This document shows, in pieces, positions 36,802 through 47,394 of a stretch of 64,000 bases of DNA. The notes beneath the pieces are model-generated. The model had not been told where the DNA came from. It ran no database searches and saw only the letters and a program-made list of their open reading frames with translations. Location of the stretch: positions 62,001 through 126,000 of the forward strand of contig NZ_UZWE01000033.1 in NCBI RefSeq assembly GCF_900631945.1. Direction: 5' to 3'. Origin of the DNA: Paracoccus haematequi. Its GTDB lineage: Bacteria > Pseudomonadota > Alphaproteobacteria > Rhodobacterales > Rhodobacteraceae. Positions within the stretch are counted from its first letter, which is position 1, and each line of letters begins with the position of its first letter. The translations under genes were made by a program, and so were the position numbers.

Positions 36802-37391
36802 GTTTCGACGACTTCAAGGCCCTGGTCGGTTTGTCCTTCCGCGATCCGCAGACAGCGGCCCATGCGCTGATGGCGCAGGGCTGGCCCGTCCAGGCCCGCT
36901 GGATGGCACTGATCGCAGCGGTGTCCGTTTCCGCGTTGCTGGCCTCGCTTGCCGCCATGCTGGTTGGCGGCGCGGATCCTGAGGGGACGCAGGTCGTGAT
37001 GCTCAGCCGTCAGCCCATGGCGCTGGCCGCCATGCAACTTGTCGCCATCGTCCTGGCGGCCGGGCTGATGTCGGGCGTCGGCCGCCTGTTCGGCGGCCAC
37101 GGCCGGTTCGAGGACGCGCTGCTGCTGACCGTCTGGATCGAGGTTCTGCTGCTGCTGATCCAGGTCGTCCAACTGGTCCTGTCCCTGGTCCTGCCCGGCG
37201 TGGCGGGCCTGCTGGGCCTGGCTGCCATCGCGTTGTTCCTGTGGCTGACGGTGCAGTTCACCAAGGCGCTGCACGGGTTCCGCAACAGCGCGAAGGTCGC
37301 TTTGGGCCTGATCGGCACCGCCTTCGTGGCGGGCTTCATCCTGTCGCTGATCGCGGCCGCCCTGGGTATCCTGCCGGAGATAGCGCAATGA
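36798..37391 (+). CDS. Yip1-family membrane protein in the suf operon
   Basis: 197 residues with about five transmembrane segments. MSFDDFKALVGLSFRDPQTAAHALMAQGW is followed by hydrophobic stretches (LIAAVSVSALLASLAAMLVGG; LVAIVLAAGLMSGVGRLFGG; VLLLLIQVVQLVLSLVLPG; LGLAAIALFLWLTVQFTKAL; GTAFVAGFILSLIAAALG). The GGHGRFEDALLLTVW segment is characteristic of Yip1-domain proteins. It overlaps both neighbours by ATGA. A role in Fe-S assembly is suggested only by location. Confidence 0.78.
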   Translation: MSFDDFKALVGLSFRDPQTAAHALMAQGWPVQARWMALIAAVSVSALLASLAAMLVGGADPEGTQVVMLSRQPMALAAMQLVAIVLAAGLMSGVGRLFGGHGRFEDALLLTVWIEVLLLLIQVVQLVLSLVLPGVAGLLGLAAIALFLWLTVQFTKALHGFRNSAKVALGLIGTAFVAGFILSLIAAALGILPEIAQ

Positions 37392-38599
37392 GCTTTGATG
37401 TCGATCGTGTCCGCGCCGATTTCCCCATCCTGTCGCGGCAGGTGAACAACCGCCCGCTGGTCTATCTGGACAGCGGCGCCAGCGCCCAGAAGCCGCGCCA
37501 GGTGATCGAGGCGATCACCCGCGCCTATGAGGGCGAATATGCCAATGTCCATCGCGGCCTGCATTTCCTGTCGAACCTCACGACCGACAATTACGAACGC
37601 GTCCGCGCCATCATCGCCCGTTTCCTGAACGCCCCGCATGAAGACGAGGTGATCTTCACCAGCGGATCCACCGAAGGCATCAACCTGGTCAGCTATGGCT
37701 GGGCCGCGCCCCGGTTCCAGCCGGGGGACGAGATCGTGCTGTCGGTGCTGGAACACCACGCCAATATCGTGCCGTGGCATTTCCTGCGTGAACGTCAGGG
37801 GGTGGTGCTGAACTGGGTCGAACCCGAAGCAGACGGCAGCCTGCCGGCTGATAAGGTGCTGGCCGCCGTGGGGCCGCGCACGAAACTGATCGCGGTCACG
37901 CATATGTCGAACGTCACCGGAACCATCGTCGATGTGGGCGCCATCGCGCGGGGCACCGATGTGCCGGTGCTGGCCGATGGCAGCCAGGCGGCGGTCCATA
38001 TGCCGGTCGATCTGGCGGCGCTTGGCGTCGATTTCTACTGCATCACCGGGCACAAGCTGTATGGCCCCTCGGGGTCGGGCGCGATGTGGATCCGCCGTGA
38101 ACGCCAGGCCGAGATGCGCCCCTTTCTAGGCGGCGGCGACATGATCCGCACGGTCACCCGAGACGCCATCGACTATGCCGACCCCCCCCTGCGGTTCGAG
38201 GCGGGAACCCCCGGCATCGTCAACCAGATCGGCCTGGGCGCGGCGCTGGAATACCTCATGGATCTGGGGATGGAGAATATCGCCGCCCATGAACGCAGCC
38301 TGCGCGACTACGCCCGCGACCGGCTGCGCAGCCTGAACTGGCTTCAGATCCAGGGCGACGCGCCGGACAAGGGTGCGATCTTCTCGATGACCATGCAGGG
38401 CGCCCATGCGCATGACCTGTCCACCATCCTCGACAAGCGCGGCATTGCCGTGCGGGCGGGCAGCCATTGCGCCATGCCGCTGATGGAGTTCTTTGGAATC
38501 ACCGCAAGCGCCCGCGCCTCTTTCGCGATGTATAATACCAGGCAGGAAGTGGACGCTTTGGCCGAAGGATTGAGCTTCTGTCGAGAGCTTTTCGCCTGA
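37388..38599 (+). CDS. sufS: Cysteine desulfurase SufS (group II)
   Basis: 403 residues. FPILSRQVNNRPLVYLDSGASAQKP (shown as FPIL.. and YLDSGASAQKP), NVHRGLHFLSNLTTDNYE, FTSGSTEGINLV, EHHANIVPW, LADGSQAAVHMPVD, the PLP lysine in TGHKLYGPSGSGAMW and the catalytic Cys in RAGSHCAMPLM. It supplies persulfide to SufB, normally through SufE or SufU; neither is encoded in the visible operon. Last gene of the unit; no clear terminator follows. Confidence 0.95.
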   Translation: MSFDVDRVRADFPILSRQVNNRPLVYLDSGASAQKPRQVIEAITRAYEGEYANVHRGLHFLSNLTTDNYERVRAIIARFLNAPHEDEVIFTSGSTEGINLVSYGWAAPRFQPGDEIVLSVLEHHANIVPWHFLRERQGVVLNWVEPEADGSLPADKVLAAVGPRTKLIAVTHMSNVTGTIVDVGAIARGTDVPVLADGSQAAVHMPVDLAALGVDFYCITGHKLYGPSGSGAMWIRRERQAEMRPFLGGGDMIRTVTRDAIDYADPPLRFEAGTPGIVNQIGLGAALEYLMDLGMENIAAHERSLRDYARDRLRSLNWLQIQGDAPDKGAIFSMTMQGAHAHDLSTILDKRGIAVRAGSHCAMPLMEFFGITASARASFAMYNTRQEVDALAEGLSFCRELFA

Positions 38600-38670
38600 A
38601 TCTTGCAAAGTTTTGAAAGGTTGCCGAAGATCGTGCGATAATCCTTGCCCGATTCGACCGATATCTGCAT

Positions 38671-38693
38671 CCCTGATCCAAACTTGGTCAGGG
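38671..38693 (+). promoter_or_regulatory. Hairpin next to the ribosome site of the DadA-like gene
   Basis: CCCTGA...TCAGGG arms separated by 11 bases, extended by CC/GG. The right arm runs straight into the GGGGAAGGA ribosome site, so the hairpin could tune translation. No ligand-binding RNA family is recognised. Confidence 0.3.
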
Positions 38694-38700
38694 GAAGGAC

Positions 38701-39915
38701 ATGGCAGAGATTCTGGTTCTGGGTGCGGGCATGGTCGGCGTCACGACCGGACTGGCCTTGCAGGCGCGCGGCCATCAGGTGACCATCGTCGAACGCGGCG
38801 TGCCGGGGCGGGAAACCAGCTATGGCAATGCCGGTCTGATCCAGACCGAGGCGGTCGAACCCTATGCCATGCCTCTGGCCCCCGGCGCGCTGATCCAGAT
38901 CGCGCTTGGCCGGGGCTATGACGTGAAATGGAACGTCGGCGGGCTGCTGTCGCAACTCAACGCCGTCTGGACTTATGCGCTGAACTCGCTGCCTGCGGGC
39001 CATCGCCGTGCCACGTTGACCTGGGGCAAGCTGATCCGCCAGTCGACCGACCGCCACGCGCCGCTGGTCGCCGCTGCGGGCGCCGACAACATCATCCGCC
39101 GCGACGGCTATATCGAGGTGCACCGGACCGCCGCGCGCATGGAAAAGGCCCGCGTCACCGCCAAGCGGTTCATGGATGAATTCGGGGTCGAGGCCAAGCT
39201 GATGGACGGCCGCGCCCTGCGCGCCCTGGAACCGGCCATCAAGATCGAGGTCGAGGGCGCGACCCATTGGGCCGACACCTGGACCTGTTCCGATCCCGGC
39301 GGGCTGGTCGCGGCCTATGCGGCGCTGTTCGAACGCCAGGGCGGGCGGATCGTCAACGCCGACGCGGGCGACCTGCATCGCGCGGGCAACGGCTGGCAGG
39401 TGGACGAGCATACCGGCGAACATGCCGTCGTAGCGCTCGGCCCCTGGTCGCCGATGCTGCTGCAACGCTTCGGCCTGACCGTGCCGATGGTCTTCAAGCG
39501 CGGCTATCACCGCCACTACCACATGGAGACGCCGCCCAATCACCCGATCGCCGATTTCGGCAATTCGGTGGTGCTGTCGCCCATGCGTCGCGGTCTGCGC
39601 ATCGCCACCGCCGCCGAACTGACCAGCCACCCGCGCCTGACCCCTCCGCAACTGAAGCACGGCGAAAAGGCCGCGCGGGAACTGTTCGACATCGGCGCCC
39701 CGGTCGAGGCCGAACCCTGGACCGGCCGCCGCCCCTGCATTCCCGACATGCTGCCGGTGATCGGCCGCGTCCCCGACCAGCCGAATCTGTGGGCGCATTT
39801 CGGCCACGGCCACCAGGGTTTTACCCTGGGTCCGGTCACGGCCGAGATCATCGCCGACGAAATCGACGGCAAGCAGGGATGGGCGGAACTGCAACCCGCG
39901 CGCTTCAAGCGGTGA
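38701..39915 (+). CDS. FAD-dependent D-amino-acid dehydrogenase-like oxidoreductase
   Basis: 404 residues. FAD dinucleotide fold at the N-terminus (ILVLGAGMVGVTTGLALQARGHQVTIVERG), the DadA-like GRETSYGNAGLIQTEAVEPYAMP, WADTWTCSDPGGLVAAYA, the GYHRHYHMETPP strand, and the C-terminal GRRPCIPDMLPVIGR and FGHGHQGFTLGPVTAE. Expected to oxidise a D-amino acid or related imino acid, passing electrons to quinone. Strong GGGGAAGGAC ribosome site. It stands 101 bases after sufS and may be a separate transcript. Confidence 0.85.
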   Translation: MAEILVLGAGMVGVTTGLALQARGHQVTIVERGVPGRETSYGNAGLIQTEAVEPYAMPLAPGALIQIALGRGYDVKWNVGGLLSQLNAVWTYALNSLPAGHRRATLTWGKLIRQSTDRHAPLVAAAGADNIIRRDGYIEVHRTAARMEKARVTAKRFMDEFGVEAKLMDGRALRALEPAIKIEVEGATHWADTWTCSDPGGLVAAYAALFERQGGRIVNADAGDLHRAGNGWQVDEHTGEHAVVALGPWSPMLLQRFGLTVPMVFKRGYHRHYHMETPPNHPIADFGNSVVLSPMRRGLRIATAAELTSHPRLTPPQLKHGEKAARELFDIGAPVEAEPWTGRRPCIPDMLPVIGRVPDQPNLWAHFGHGHQGFTLGPVTAEIIADEIDGKQGWAELQPARFKR

Positions 39916-39935
39916 TCGCCGTTTCTCCTTTGCAC

Positions 39936-39990
39936 AAATATCCTCGGGGGATGAATTGGCCGCAGGCCAAGAAGGGGGCAGACAGCCCCC
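39936..39990 (+). repeat. Dispersed intergenic repeat, copy C
   Basis: Core AAATATCCTCGGGGG preceded by CTTTGCAC, then hairpins TTGGCC-gca-GGCCAA (39956-39970) and GGGGGC-agaca-GCCCCC (39974-39990). It has the same plan as copies A and B. It lies just downstream of the DadA-like gene stop, where it may terminate transcription before uvrB. Confidence 0.65.
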
Positions 39991-40026
39991 TTCCGCCGCC
40001 GCATTCCGTCTACCGCCCCGGTTGAC

Positions 40027-40040
40027 TTTCGCGCAACTGC
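40027..40040 (+). repeat. 14-mer shared upstream of pyc and uvrB (copy 2)
   Basis: TTTCGCGCAACTGC, identical to 23744-23757. Here it overlaps a TTGACT sequence (40022-40027) that could be a -35 element of the uvrB promoter. Confidence 0.35.
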
Positions 40041-40075
40041 CCACACCTTAAGGCTCTGCCGCACAAGGGTCGTCC

Positions 40076-42262
<2,187 letters not shown>

Positions 42263-42285
42263 GGCCGGAACGGGCGGCTTCCTTT

Positions 42286-42297
42286 CACGACGTCGTG
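42286..42297. promoter_or_regulatory. Perfect 12-bp palindrome upstream of the CTERM gene
   Basis: CACGACGTCGTG, flanked by TTT and CGAA, about 80 bases before the surface protein start. Possible operator; no regulator assigned. Confidence 0.3.
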
Positions 42298-42374
42298 CGA
42301 ATCGGCGCCCGTGTTACGGTGCCAAAGCAGACTGGTCGGTTTGCCTTGGTTAACGATACCGGGGGTGCCGCAGG

Positions 42375-42907
42375 ATGGACATCAAGCGAATGACGACCGC
42401 CTTCTTTCTTGCGATGGCAGCGACTCCTGCACTGTCTGCCACGATGCATGGACCAATCTCTATTCCCTGAACACAATGACCGGGGTGGGAAGCTCGCTTG
42501 GATCCGTCGGGTTCTATTCGGGCGGCGATCTGGCTTTCGTGGGAAGCGATTTCTATCTCGCATCCAGCGCGAACCAATTGGTCAAGATCGATCTGGGCAA
42601 TCCGGGCGGCACGGCCGCCGTTGGTCCGTTCGGCGTCAGCGATGTCTTCGGGCTGGCGACGGCGCCTGGCGGCAGGCTGTATGGCGTAGCCGGCACATCG
42701 ATCTATGAGGTGGACGTGACGACCGGGCTTGCGACGAATCCGCTGTCTTTCGCGGGGCACGGCCTGGGGATCGCCTATGGGCAGAGCTTCTATACGAAAT
42801 CCGGCGCTGAGCCCGCGCCCGTTCCGGTCCCGCCCGCCGGGGTGCTGCTGGCGGGTGGGCTTGTGCTGCTGGGCAGGGCCAGGCGGCGCGGCAAGGCCCT
42901 GGCCTGA
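42375..42907 (+). pseudogene. VPLPA-CTERM-type surface protein, frameshifted after the signal peptide
   Basis: The ATG at 42375 starts a good signal peptide (MTTAFFLAMAATPALSAT preceded by MDIKR), but this frame stops at 42468. The rest of the protein continues in the -1 frame: TNLYSLNTMTGVGSSLGS, GDLAFVGSDFYLASS, QLVKIDLG, LYGVAGTSIYEVDVTTG, a repeat style seen in exported low-complexity beta proteins. It ends with a sorting-like tail, PVPVPPAGVLLAGGLVLLG then RARRRG, resembling VPLPA-CTERM exosortase substrates of Rhodobacteraceae. So one base appears lost between about 42405 and 42465, or the sequence has an error. Translating only the second frame from an upstream ATG (42311) would give no signal peptide. 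Confidence 0.6.
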
Positions 42908-42961
42908 CCGCCTGTCACAAGGAACCACGGGCTGCGGCAACCCCGCTGCGGCCCGCGCCGT

Positions 42962-45583
42962 TCAGGCCAGCATCGCGCCGATCTTGCGCGCCAGTTGGTC
43001 GAAGCTGAAGGGTTTGGCCAGGAAGTTGCCGCCCGCCCTGATCCGTTCGTCGGTTTCCGAGGATTCGCCCGTATAACCGCTGGTGAACACGACCTTCAGA
43101 TCACCCCGGATCCGGCGGGCCTGTTCGATCAGCTGCGGTCCGGTCATCTGCGGCATCACCACATCCGTGAACAGCAGCGCGATGTCGTCGCGCCGCGCCA
43201 GGATGTCCAGCGCCGCCGAACCCGACGCCGCCTCCAGCACGGTATAGCCCAGGTCGCGCAGCGCGGCGACGGTGAAGGCGCGAACGCGTTCCTCGTCCTC
43301 GACCACCAGGATCACCTGGTCGGGGCGTCCGGTCGGCACGTCGTCCGCCTGATCGCCCGACGCCTGGTTCTCCTGGTCCAGGCAGCGCGGCAGATACAGG
43401 TCGACCGAGGTGCCCTGGCCGACCTGCGAACGGATCGAGACATGGCCGCCCGACTGGCGGATGAAGCCGTAGACCTGGCTCAGCCCCAGGCCGGTGCCGC
43501 GCCCGGTGGGCTTGGTGGTGAAGAACGGATCGAAGGCCTTGGCCAGAACCTCGGGCGTCATGCCGCTGCCGGTGTCGCGGACGCGGATCCGCACATAGGC
43601 CCCCGGTTCGGCCCCCAGGTCGCGCGCAGCATGGGGGTCCCGGCGGATATTGGCAGTTTCCAGCGCGACCTGTCCCCCGTCCGGCATGGCGTCGCGGGCG
43701 TTCACGGCCAGGTTGATGATGGCGTTTTCCAGTTGGTTGGGATCGACGCGGGTGGTCCACAGCGCCGGTTGCAGCCCGGTTTCCAGCACGACTGTTTCGC
43801 CCAGCGACCGCGACAGCATGTCCGACAGCCCGGCCAGCAGGGCGTTGGCATCGACCACCGCCGGTTCCAGCGGCTGCTGGCGCGAAAAGGCCAGCAGGCG
43901 TTGGGTCAGCGCGGCGGCGCGGTTGGCCCCGTCCAGGGCGCCCTCGATAAAGGGGCCGACATCGGCATTCCCGCGCGCAAGCTGGCGCTGCGTCAGGTTC
44001 AGGCCGCTGATGACGATGGCCAGCATGTTGTTGAAGTCATGCGCGATGCCGCCCGTCAACTGACCCACGGCCTCCATCTTCTGCAACTGGCGCAGCTGGC
44101 GTTCGGCGGCTTCGCGCCGTTCGAATTCCTCGCGCAGGACGATCTCTCGATGGGCCAGCGCGGCCTCTTGTTCCTCGACCCGGCGGTTGAGGCTTTGCAG
44201 CGCCTCGGCCCGGTCGATGGCAAGCCAGGTTTGCTGGACGATTTCCGTGGCCAGGGCGATCTCGGACCCGGTCCAGACGCGCACCGCAGCCTGGTGAAGA
44301 TAGATCCCCGCCGCCCATTTGCCGTCCGTCAGCAGCGGCACGCAAATCCCCGCCAGAACGCCTTCGCGGGCATAGGGCAGCAGGCTGCCATCCGCATCGA
44401 CGCGGCTGTCGCCGAAGACCAGAGAACGGCCTGCCCGGCGTTCGCGGTCGGCATGGCTGCCATAGTAGTCGGTGGCCTGGTGTCCTTCCAGCGGGGGCAG
44501 GGTGCCGTCCGTCCAGGACGCCTGATGGCAGATGCTCTGCGGCCCGGTCAGCCGGTAGAAGCCGACGCGGTTCACGCCCAGCCGCTTGCCCAGAGCCTCG
44601 GACGAGGCGCGCAGGATCTCCTGCGGGTCGGTCTGCATCCGCTGCCGGGCGATCTGGTCCAGGACGAATTCGCGTTCCTCTTTCGCGGCGCGCAGTTGCA
44701 GTTCGGCCTCTTTCAGGGGGGTGATGTCATAGCTGACGCCGGGCAGGCGGGCGCAGCGCCCGTCCGGTCCGGGAATGCAGCGCCCCTGGGCCGAGACCCA
44801 CGAGACCGAGCCGTCCTGGCGCAGCAGCCGGTATTCCGACGCGAAGGTTCCGACGCTGCGCAACGCCTCGGCGATCTCGGCCTCGACGCGGTGGCGGTCA
44901 TCGGGATGGATGCCGCCGAAGAAGTCCTCGATTGCGGCGCCCTGAACCGCCAGGGCGGGATCCACCCCGTAAAGGCGGGCAAAGCGGCTGTCGGCGGTGA
45001 CGCGGTTGGCGATCACGTCCCAGTCCCAGGTGCCGACGCTGTTGCCCGACGACATAGCCAGGTCCAGCCGCTCGTCCGCTTCGGCCCGCGCGCGTTCGGC
45101 CAGGATCCGGTCGGTGGTCTCCCCGGTGACGCAGAGCAGCCCGGCGATGCGTCCTCGGGCGTCGAAGGCGGGCGAATAGGTGAAGGTCCAGTAGCTTTCC
45201 TCGGGCAGGCCCCGGCGGCTGAGATCCAGCCGCATGTCCACGACCTGCTGGCTTTCCCCGCGCAGGCAGCCTTCGACCAGCGGCAGGATGTCGTCCCAGA
45301 TGCTGGCCCACAGATCGCGAAAGGGCCGGCCCACCGCACCATCGGCCCGATAGCCCAGGATCGGCACATAGGCATCGTTATAGAACGAGATCAGCTGCGG
45401 TCCCCAGGCCAGATACATGGGCGTGGGGCAGGCCAGCATGGTGGCCAGGATCGCCCGCAGATCGGCGGGCCAGCCCGCCAGCGGCCCCAACGGGCTGTCC
45501 GACCAGTCGCGCGCCGCGATGTCGCGCGCCACACTGCTGATGCGGGCAGGCAGCCAGTCGCCCGAAGGCTGTTCGACATTCAT
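42962..45583 (-). CDS. Hybrid sensor histidine kinase / response regulator (PAS-PAS-GAF-HK-REC)
   Basis: 873 residues from the ATG preceded by GGAAGAACGG. No transmembrane segments. Order: PAS-like domain (about 20-160, MYLAWGPQLISFYNDAY), PAS_3-type domain (about 170-290, YRLLRQDGSVSWVSAQGR), GAF domain (about 310-460), coiled coil, HisKA with the phospho-His in GGIAHDFNNMLAIV, HATPase with NLAVNARDAMPDGG and GTGLGLSQVYGF, and a C-terminal receiver with the acceptor Asp in LLFTDVVMPQMTG. A cytoplasmic sensor; the GAF/PAS pairing would suit a light or redox ligand but no chromophore Cys is evident. The partner is unknown. Confidence 0.88.
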   Translation of the reverse strand: MNVEQPSGDWLPARISSVARDIAARDWSDSPLGPLAGWPADLRAILATMLACPTPMYLAWGPQLISFYNDAYVPILGYRADGAVGRPFRDLWASIWDDILPLVEGCLRGESQQVVDMRLDLSRRGLPEESYWTFTYSPAFDARGRIAGLLCVTGETTDRILAERARAEADERLDLAMSSGNSVGTWDWDVIANRVTADSRFARLYGVDPALAVQGAAIEDFFGGIHPDDRHRVEAEIAEALRSVGTFASEYRLLRQDGSVSWVSAQGRCIPGPDGRCARLPGVSYDITPLKEAELQLRAAKEEREFVLDQIARQRMQTDPQEILRASSEALGKRLGVNRVGFYRLTGPQSICHQASWTDGTLPPLEGHQATDYYGSHADRERRAGRSLVFGDSRVDADGSLLPYAREGVLAGICVPLLTDGKWAAGIYLHQAAVRVWTGSEIALATEIVQQTWLAIDRAEALQSLNRRVEEQEAALAHREIVLREEFERREAAERQLRQLQKMEAVGQLTGGIAHDFNNMLAIVISGLNLTQRQLARGNADVGPFIEGALDGANRAAALTQRLLAFSRQQPLEPAVVDANALLAGLSDMLSRSLGETVVLETGLQPALWTTRVDPNQLENAIINLAVNARDAMPDGGQVALETANIRRDPHAARDLGAEPGAYVRIRVRDTGSGMTPEVLAKAFDPFFTTKPTGRGTGLGLSQVYGFIRQSGGHVSIRSQVGQGTSVDLYLPRCLDQENQASGDQADDVPTGRPDQVILVVEDEERVRAFTVAALRDLGYTVLEAASGSAALDILARRDDIALLFTDVVMPQMTGPQLIEQARRIRGDLKVVFTSGYTGESSETDERIRAGGNFLAKPFSFDQLARKIGAMLA

Positions 45584-45708
45584 CCGTTCTTCCAATCGCG
45601 CGCCTGCTGGCAGAATCGCCCGGTTCGAGGGGCCGCCGCATGGCGGCAATATTCGCGCTTGGCCGGTTCGCCGCAAGTCCCTGTCATTCCCCTGGCCGGG
45701 GCGGCGGC

Positions 45709-45732
45709 GGGAACCCGAAGGTCCGGGTTCCC
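45709..45732. other. Hairpin in the 304-base gap upstream of the hybrid kinase
   Basis: GGGAACCCG-aaggtc-CGGGTTCCC, perfect 9-bp arms. The gap 45584-45887 also holds the tctA terminator (45859-45880) and presumably the kinase promoter; no gene is supported in it. Confidence 0.4.
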
Positions 45733-45858
45733 CCCCTTGCAGGCCGTTACTGCCAGCTTTGCGCCAGCTCGTCATAGCTGATGGCGGGGCGGCAAGGTTG
45801 AAGCGAGCCTGATGCGGCGTCGTGCAGGGTCCGGGATGGAGGGGACGGATGAAGGACG

Positions 45859-45880
45859 AACGCGGCCCGGAGGCCGCGTT
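45859..45880 (-). terminator. Terminator hairpin after tctA
   Basis: Perfect 9-bp stem AACGCGGCC / GGCCGCGTT with a 4-base loop, 8 bases past the tctA stop on the minus strand. The following run is only weakly T-rich (TCGTCCTTC). Confidence 0.65.
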
Positions 45881-45887
45881 CCAGGGA

Positions 45888-47393
45888 TCAGTCCTCGACG
45901 AAGATCTCGTCTCGGGATTTTCGGATCGAGGGCAGGACGGCGATCACCAGGGCTGCGGCGCCGACCAGCAACAGGCCCAGCGACAGCGGCGAGGTGACGA
46001 AGGTCGTCATGCTGCCGTCCGAGATGATCAGCGCCTGGCGCAGCTTTTCTTCCAGCAGGCGGCCCAGCACGAAGCCCAGGGCCAGCGGCGCCGGTTCGAA
46101 ATGCAGCTTGTAGAGCGCGAAGCCCACCAGCCCCATGATGCCCGCCATGATGACCTGCGCGCCGTCGTTCGAGATCGAGAACAGGCCGATGCAGCAGAAC
46201 GCGACGATGGCCGGGAACAGCAGGCGATAAGGCACCTTCAGCAGCTTCACCCAGACCCCGATCAGCGGCAGGTTGATGATGACCAGCATCAGGTTGCCGA
46301 TCCACATCGAGGCGACCAGGCCCCAGAACAGGTCGGGGCTGTTCTGGATCACCTGCGGGCCGGGGACGATGCCCTGGATCATCATCGCGCCGACCATCAG
46401 CGCCATCACCGCATTGGGCGGAATGCCCAGCGTCAGAAGCGGGATGAAGCTGGTCTGCGCGCCCGAGTTGTTGGCCGATTCCGGGCCTGCCACCGCTTGC
46501 GGCACGCCGGTGCCGAAATCCTGCGGCCGGTCCGAGATGCGCTTTTCCAGCGCATAGCTGGCGAAGGGGGCCAGGATCGCGCCGTTGCCCGGCAGAACCC
46601 CCAGGACCGAGCCCAGGCCGGTGCCGCGCAGGATCGCGCCCAGGTTCTGGCGCAGTTCGGTAAGGGTCGGCAGCAACCGGCCGATCTTGCCGCGCATCAC
46701 GTCGCGCTTTTCGGGGTCGGCCAGGTTCTTGAAGATCTCGCCAAAGCCGAAGACGCCCATGGCCAGCACGACGAATTCGATCCCGTCGGTCAGCATGTAG
46801 ATGTCGAAGGTCATGCGCTCGCGCCCGGTTTCCATGTCGGCGCCGACGCAGGACAACAGCACCCCCGCGACGATCATCGCCAGGGCCTTGACCAGCGAGC
46901 CATGCGCCAGGACCACCGCCAGGACCAAGCCCATGATCATCAGCGAGAAGTATTCCGCAGGCCCGAACAGCAGCCCCAGCCTGGTCATCGGCATCGCCAG
47001 CGCGGCGATCACGATGGTGGCGATGGTGCCCGCGATGAAGGATCCGATCGCGGCCAGGCCCAGGGCCAGCCCGGCCTGGCCCTTCTTCGCCATCTCATGC
47101 CCGTCGATGGCGGTGACGACCGCGGTGGCCTCGCCCGGGATATTGACCAGGATCGCCGTGGTCGAGCCGCCGTATTGCGCGCCGTAATAGATGCCGGCCA
47201 GCATGATCAGCGCGCCGGTCGGGTCCAGAGACAGCGTCACCGGCAGCAGGATCGAGATGGTCGCCACCGGACCCACGCCCGGCAGCACGCCCACCAGGGT
47301 GCCGATCAGGCAGCCCAGAAAGCAGAAGAAGATGTTTTGCAGGGTCGCCGCGACCGACAGGCCCAGACCCAGATGTTCGAACATGGCCATCAT
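45888..47393 (-). CDS. tctA: Tripartite tricarboxylate transporter, large permease TctA
   Basis: 501 residues with about ten to twelve membrane segments. Family hallmarks: GTLVGVLPGVGPVATISILLP, GIYYGAQYGGSTTAILVNIPGEA (as YYGAQYGGSTTAILVN), and the second conserved loop GVLPGNGAILAPFASYALEK with GPESANNSGAQTSFIPLLTLGIP (as ESANNSGAQTSFIPLLTLG). With TctB and TctC it forms a sodium-coupled, binding-protein-dependent importer for citrate-like acids. It starts 1 base after the tctB stop and is the last gene of the operon. Confidence 0.95.
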   Translation of the reverse strand: MMAMFEHLGLGLSVAATLQNIFFCFLGCLIGTLVGVLPGVGPVATISILLPVTLSLDPTGALIMLAGIYYGAQYGGSTTAILVNIPGEATAVVTAIDGHEMAKKGQAGLALGLAAIGSFIAGTIATIVIAALAMPMTRLGLLFGPAEYFSLMIMGLVLAVVLAHGSLVKALAMIVAGVLLSCVGADMETGRERMTFDIYMLTDGIEFVVLAMGVFGFGEIFKNLADPEKRDVMRGKIGRLLPTLTELRQNLGAILRGTGLGSVLGVLPGNGAILAPFASYALEKRISDRPQDFGTGVPQAVAGPESANNSGAQTSFIPLLTLGIPPNAVMALMVGAMMIQGIVPGPQVIQNSPDLFWGLVASMWIGNLMLVIINLPLIGVWVKLLKVPYRLLFPAIVAFCCIGLFSISNDGAQVIMAGIMGLVGFALYKLHFEPAPLALGFVLGRLLEEKLRQALIISDGSMTTFVTSPLSLGLLLVGAAALVIAVLPSIRKSRDEIFVED

Positions 47394-47394
47394 G

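Noticed and set aside
39991..40075. LexA box upstream of uvrB
   Set aside because: No GTTC-N7-GTTC or its complement was found in the region before uvrB.
42311..42907. Single open frame from 42311 as an intact gene
   Set aside because: Its first ~50 residues are the signal-peptide DNA read in the wrong frame, with no signal peptide of their own, so a frameshifted gene is the better reading.
45734..45790. Minus-strand fragment reading AISYDELAQSWQ then stop, upstream of the hybrid kinase
   Set aside because: It looks like a protein C-terminus, but no recognisable gene precedes it; too short to support a pseudogene.
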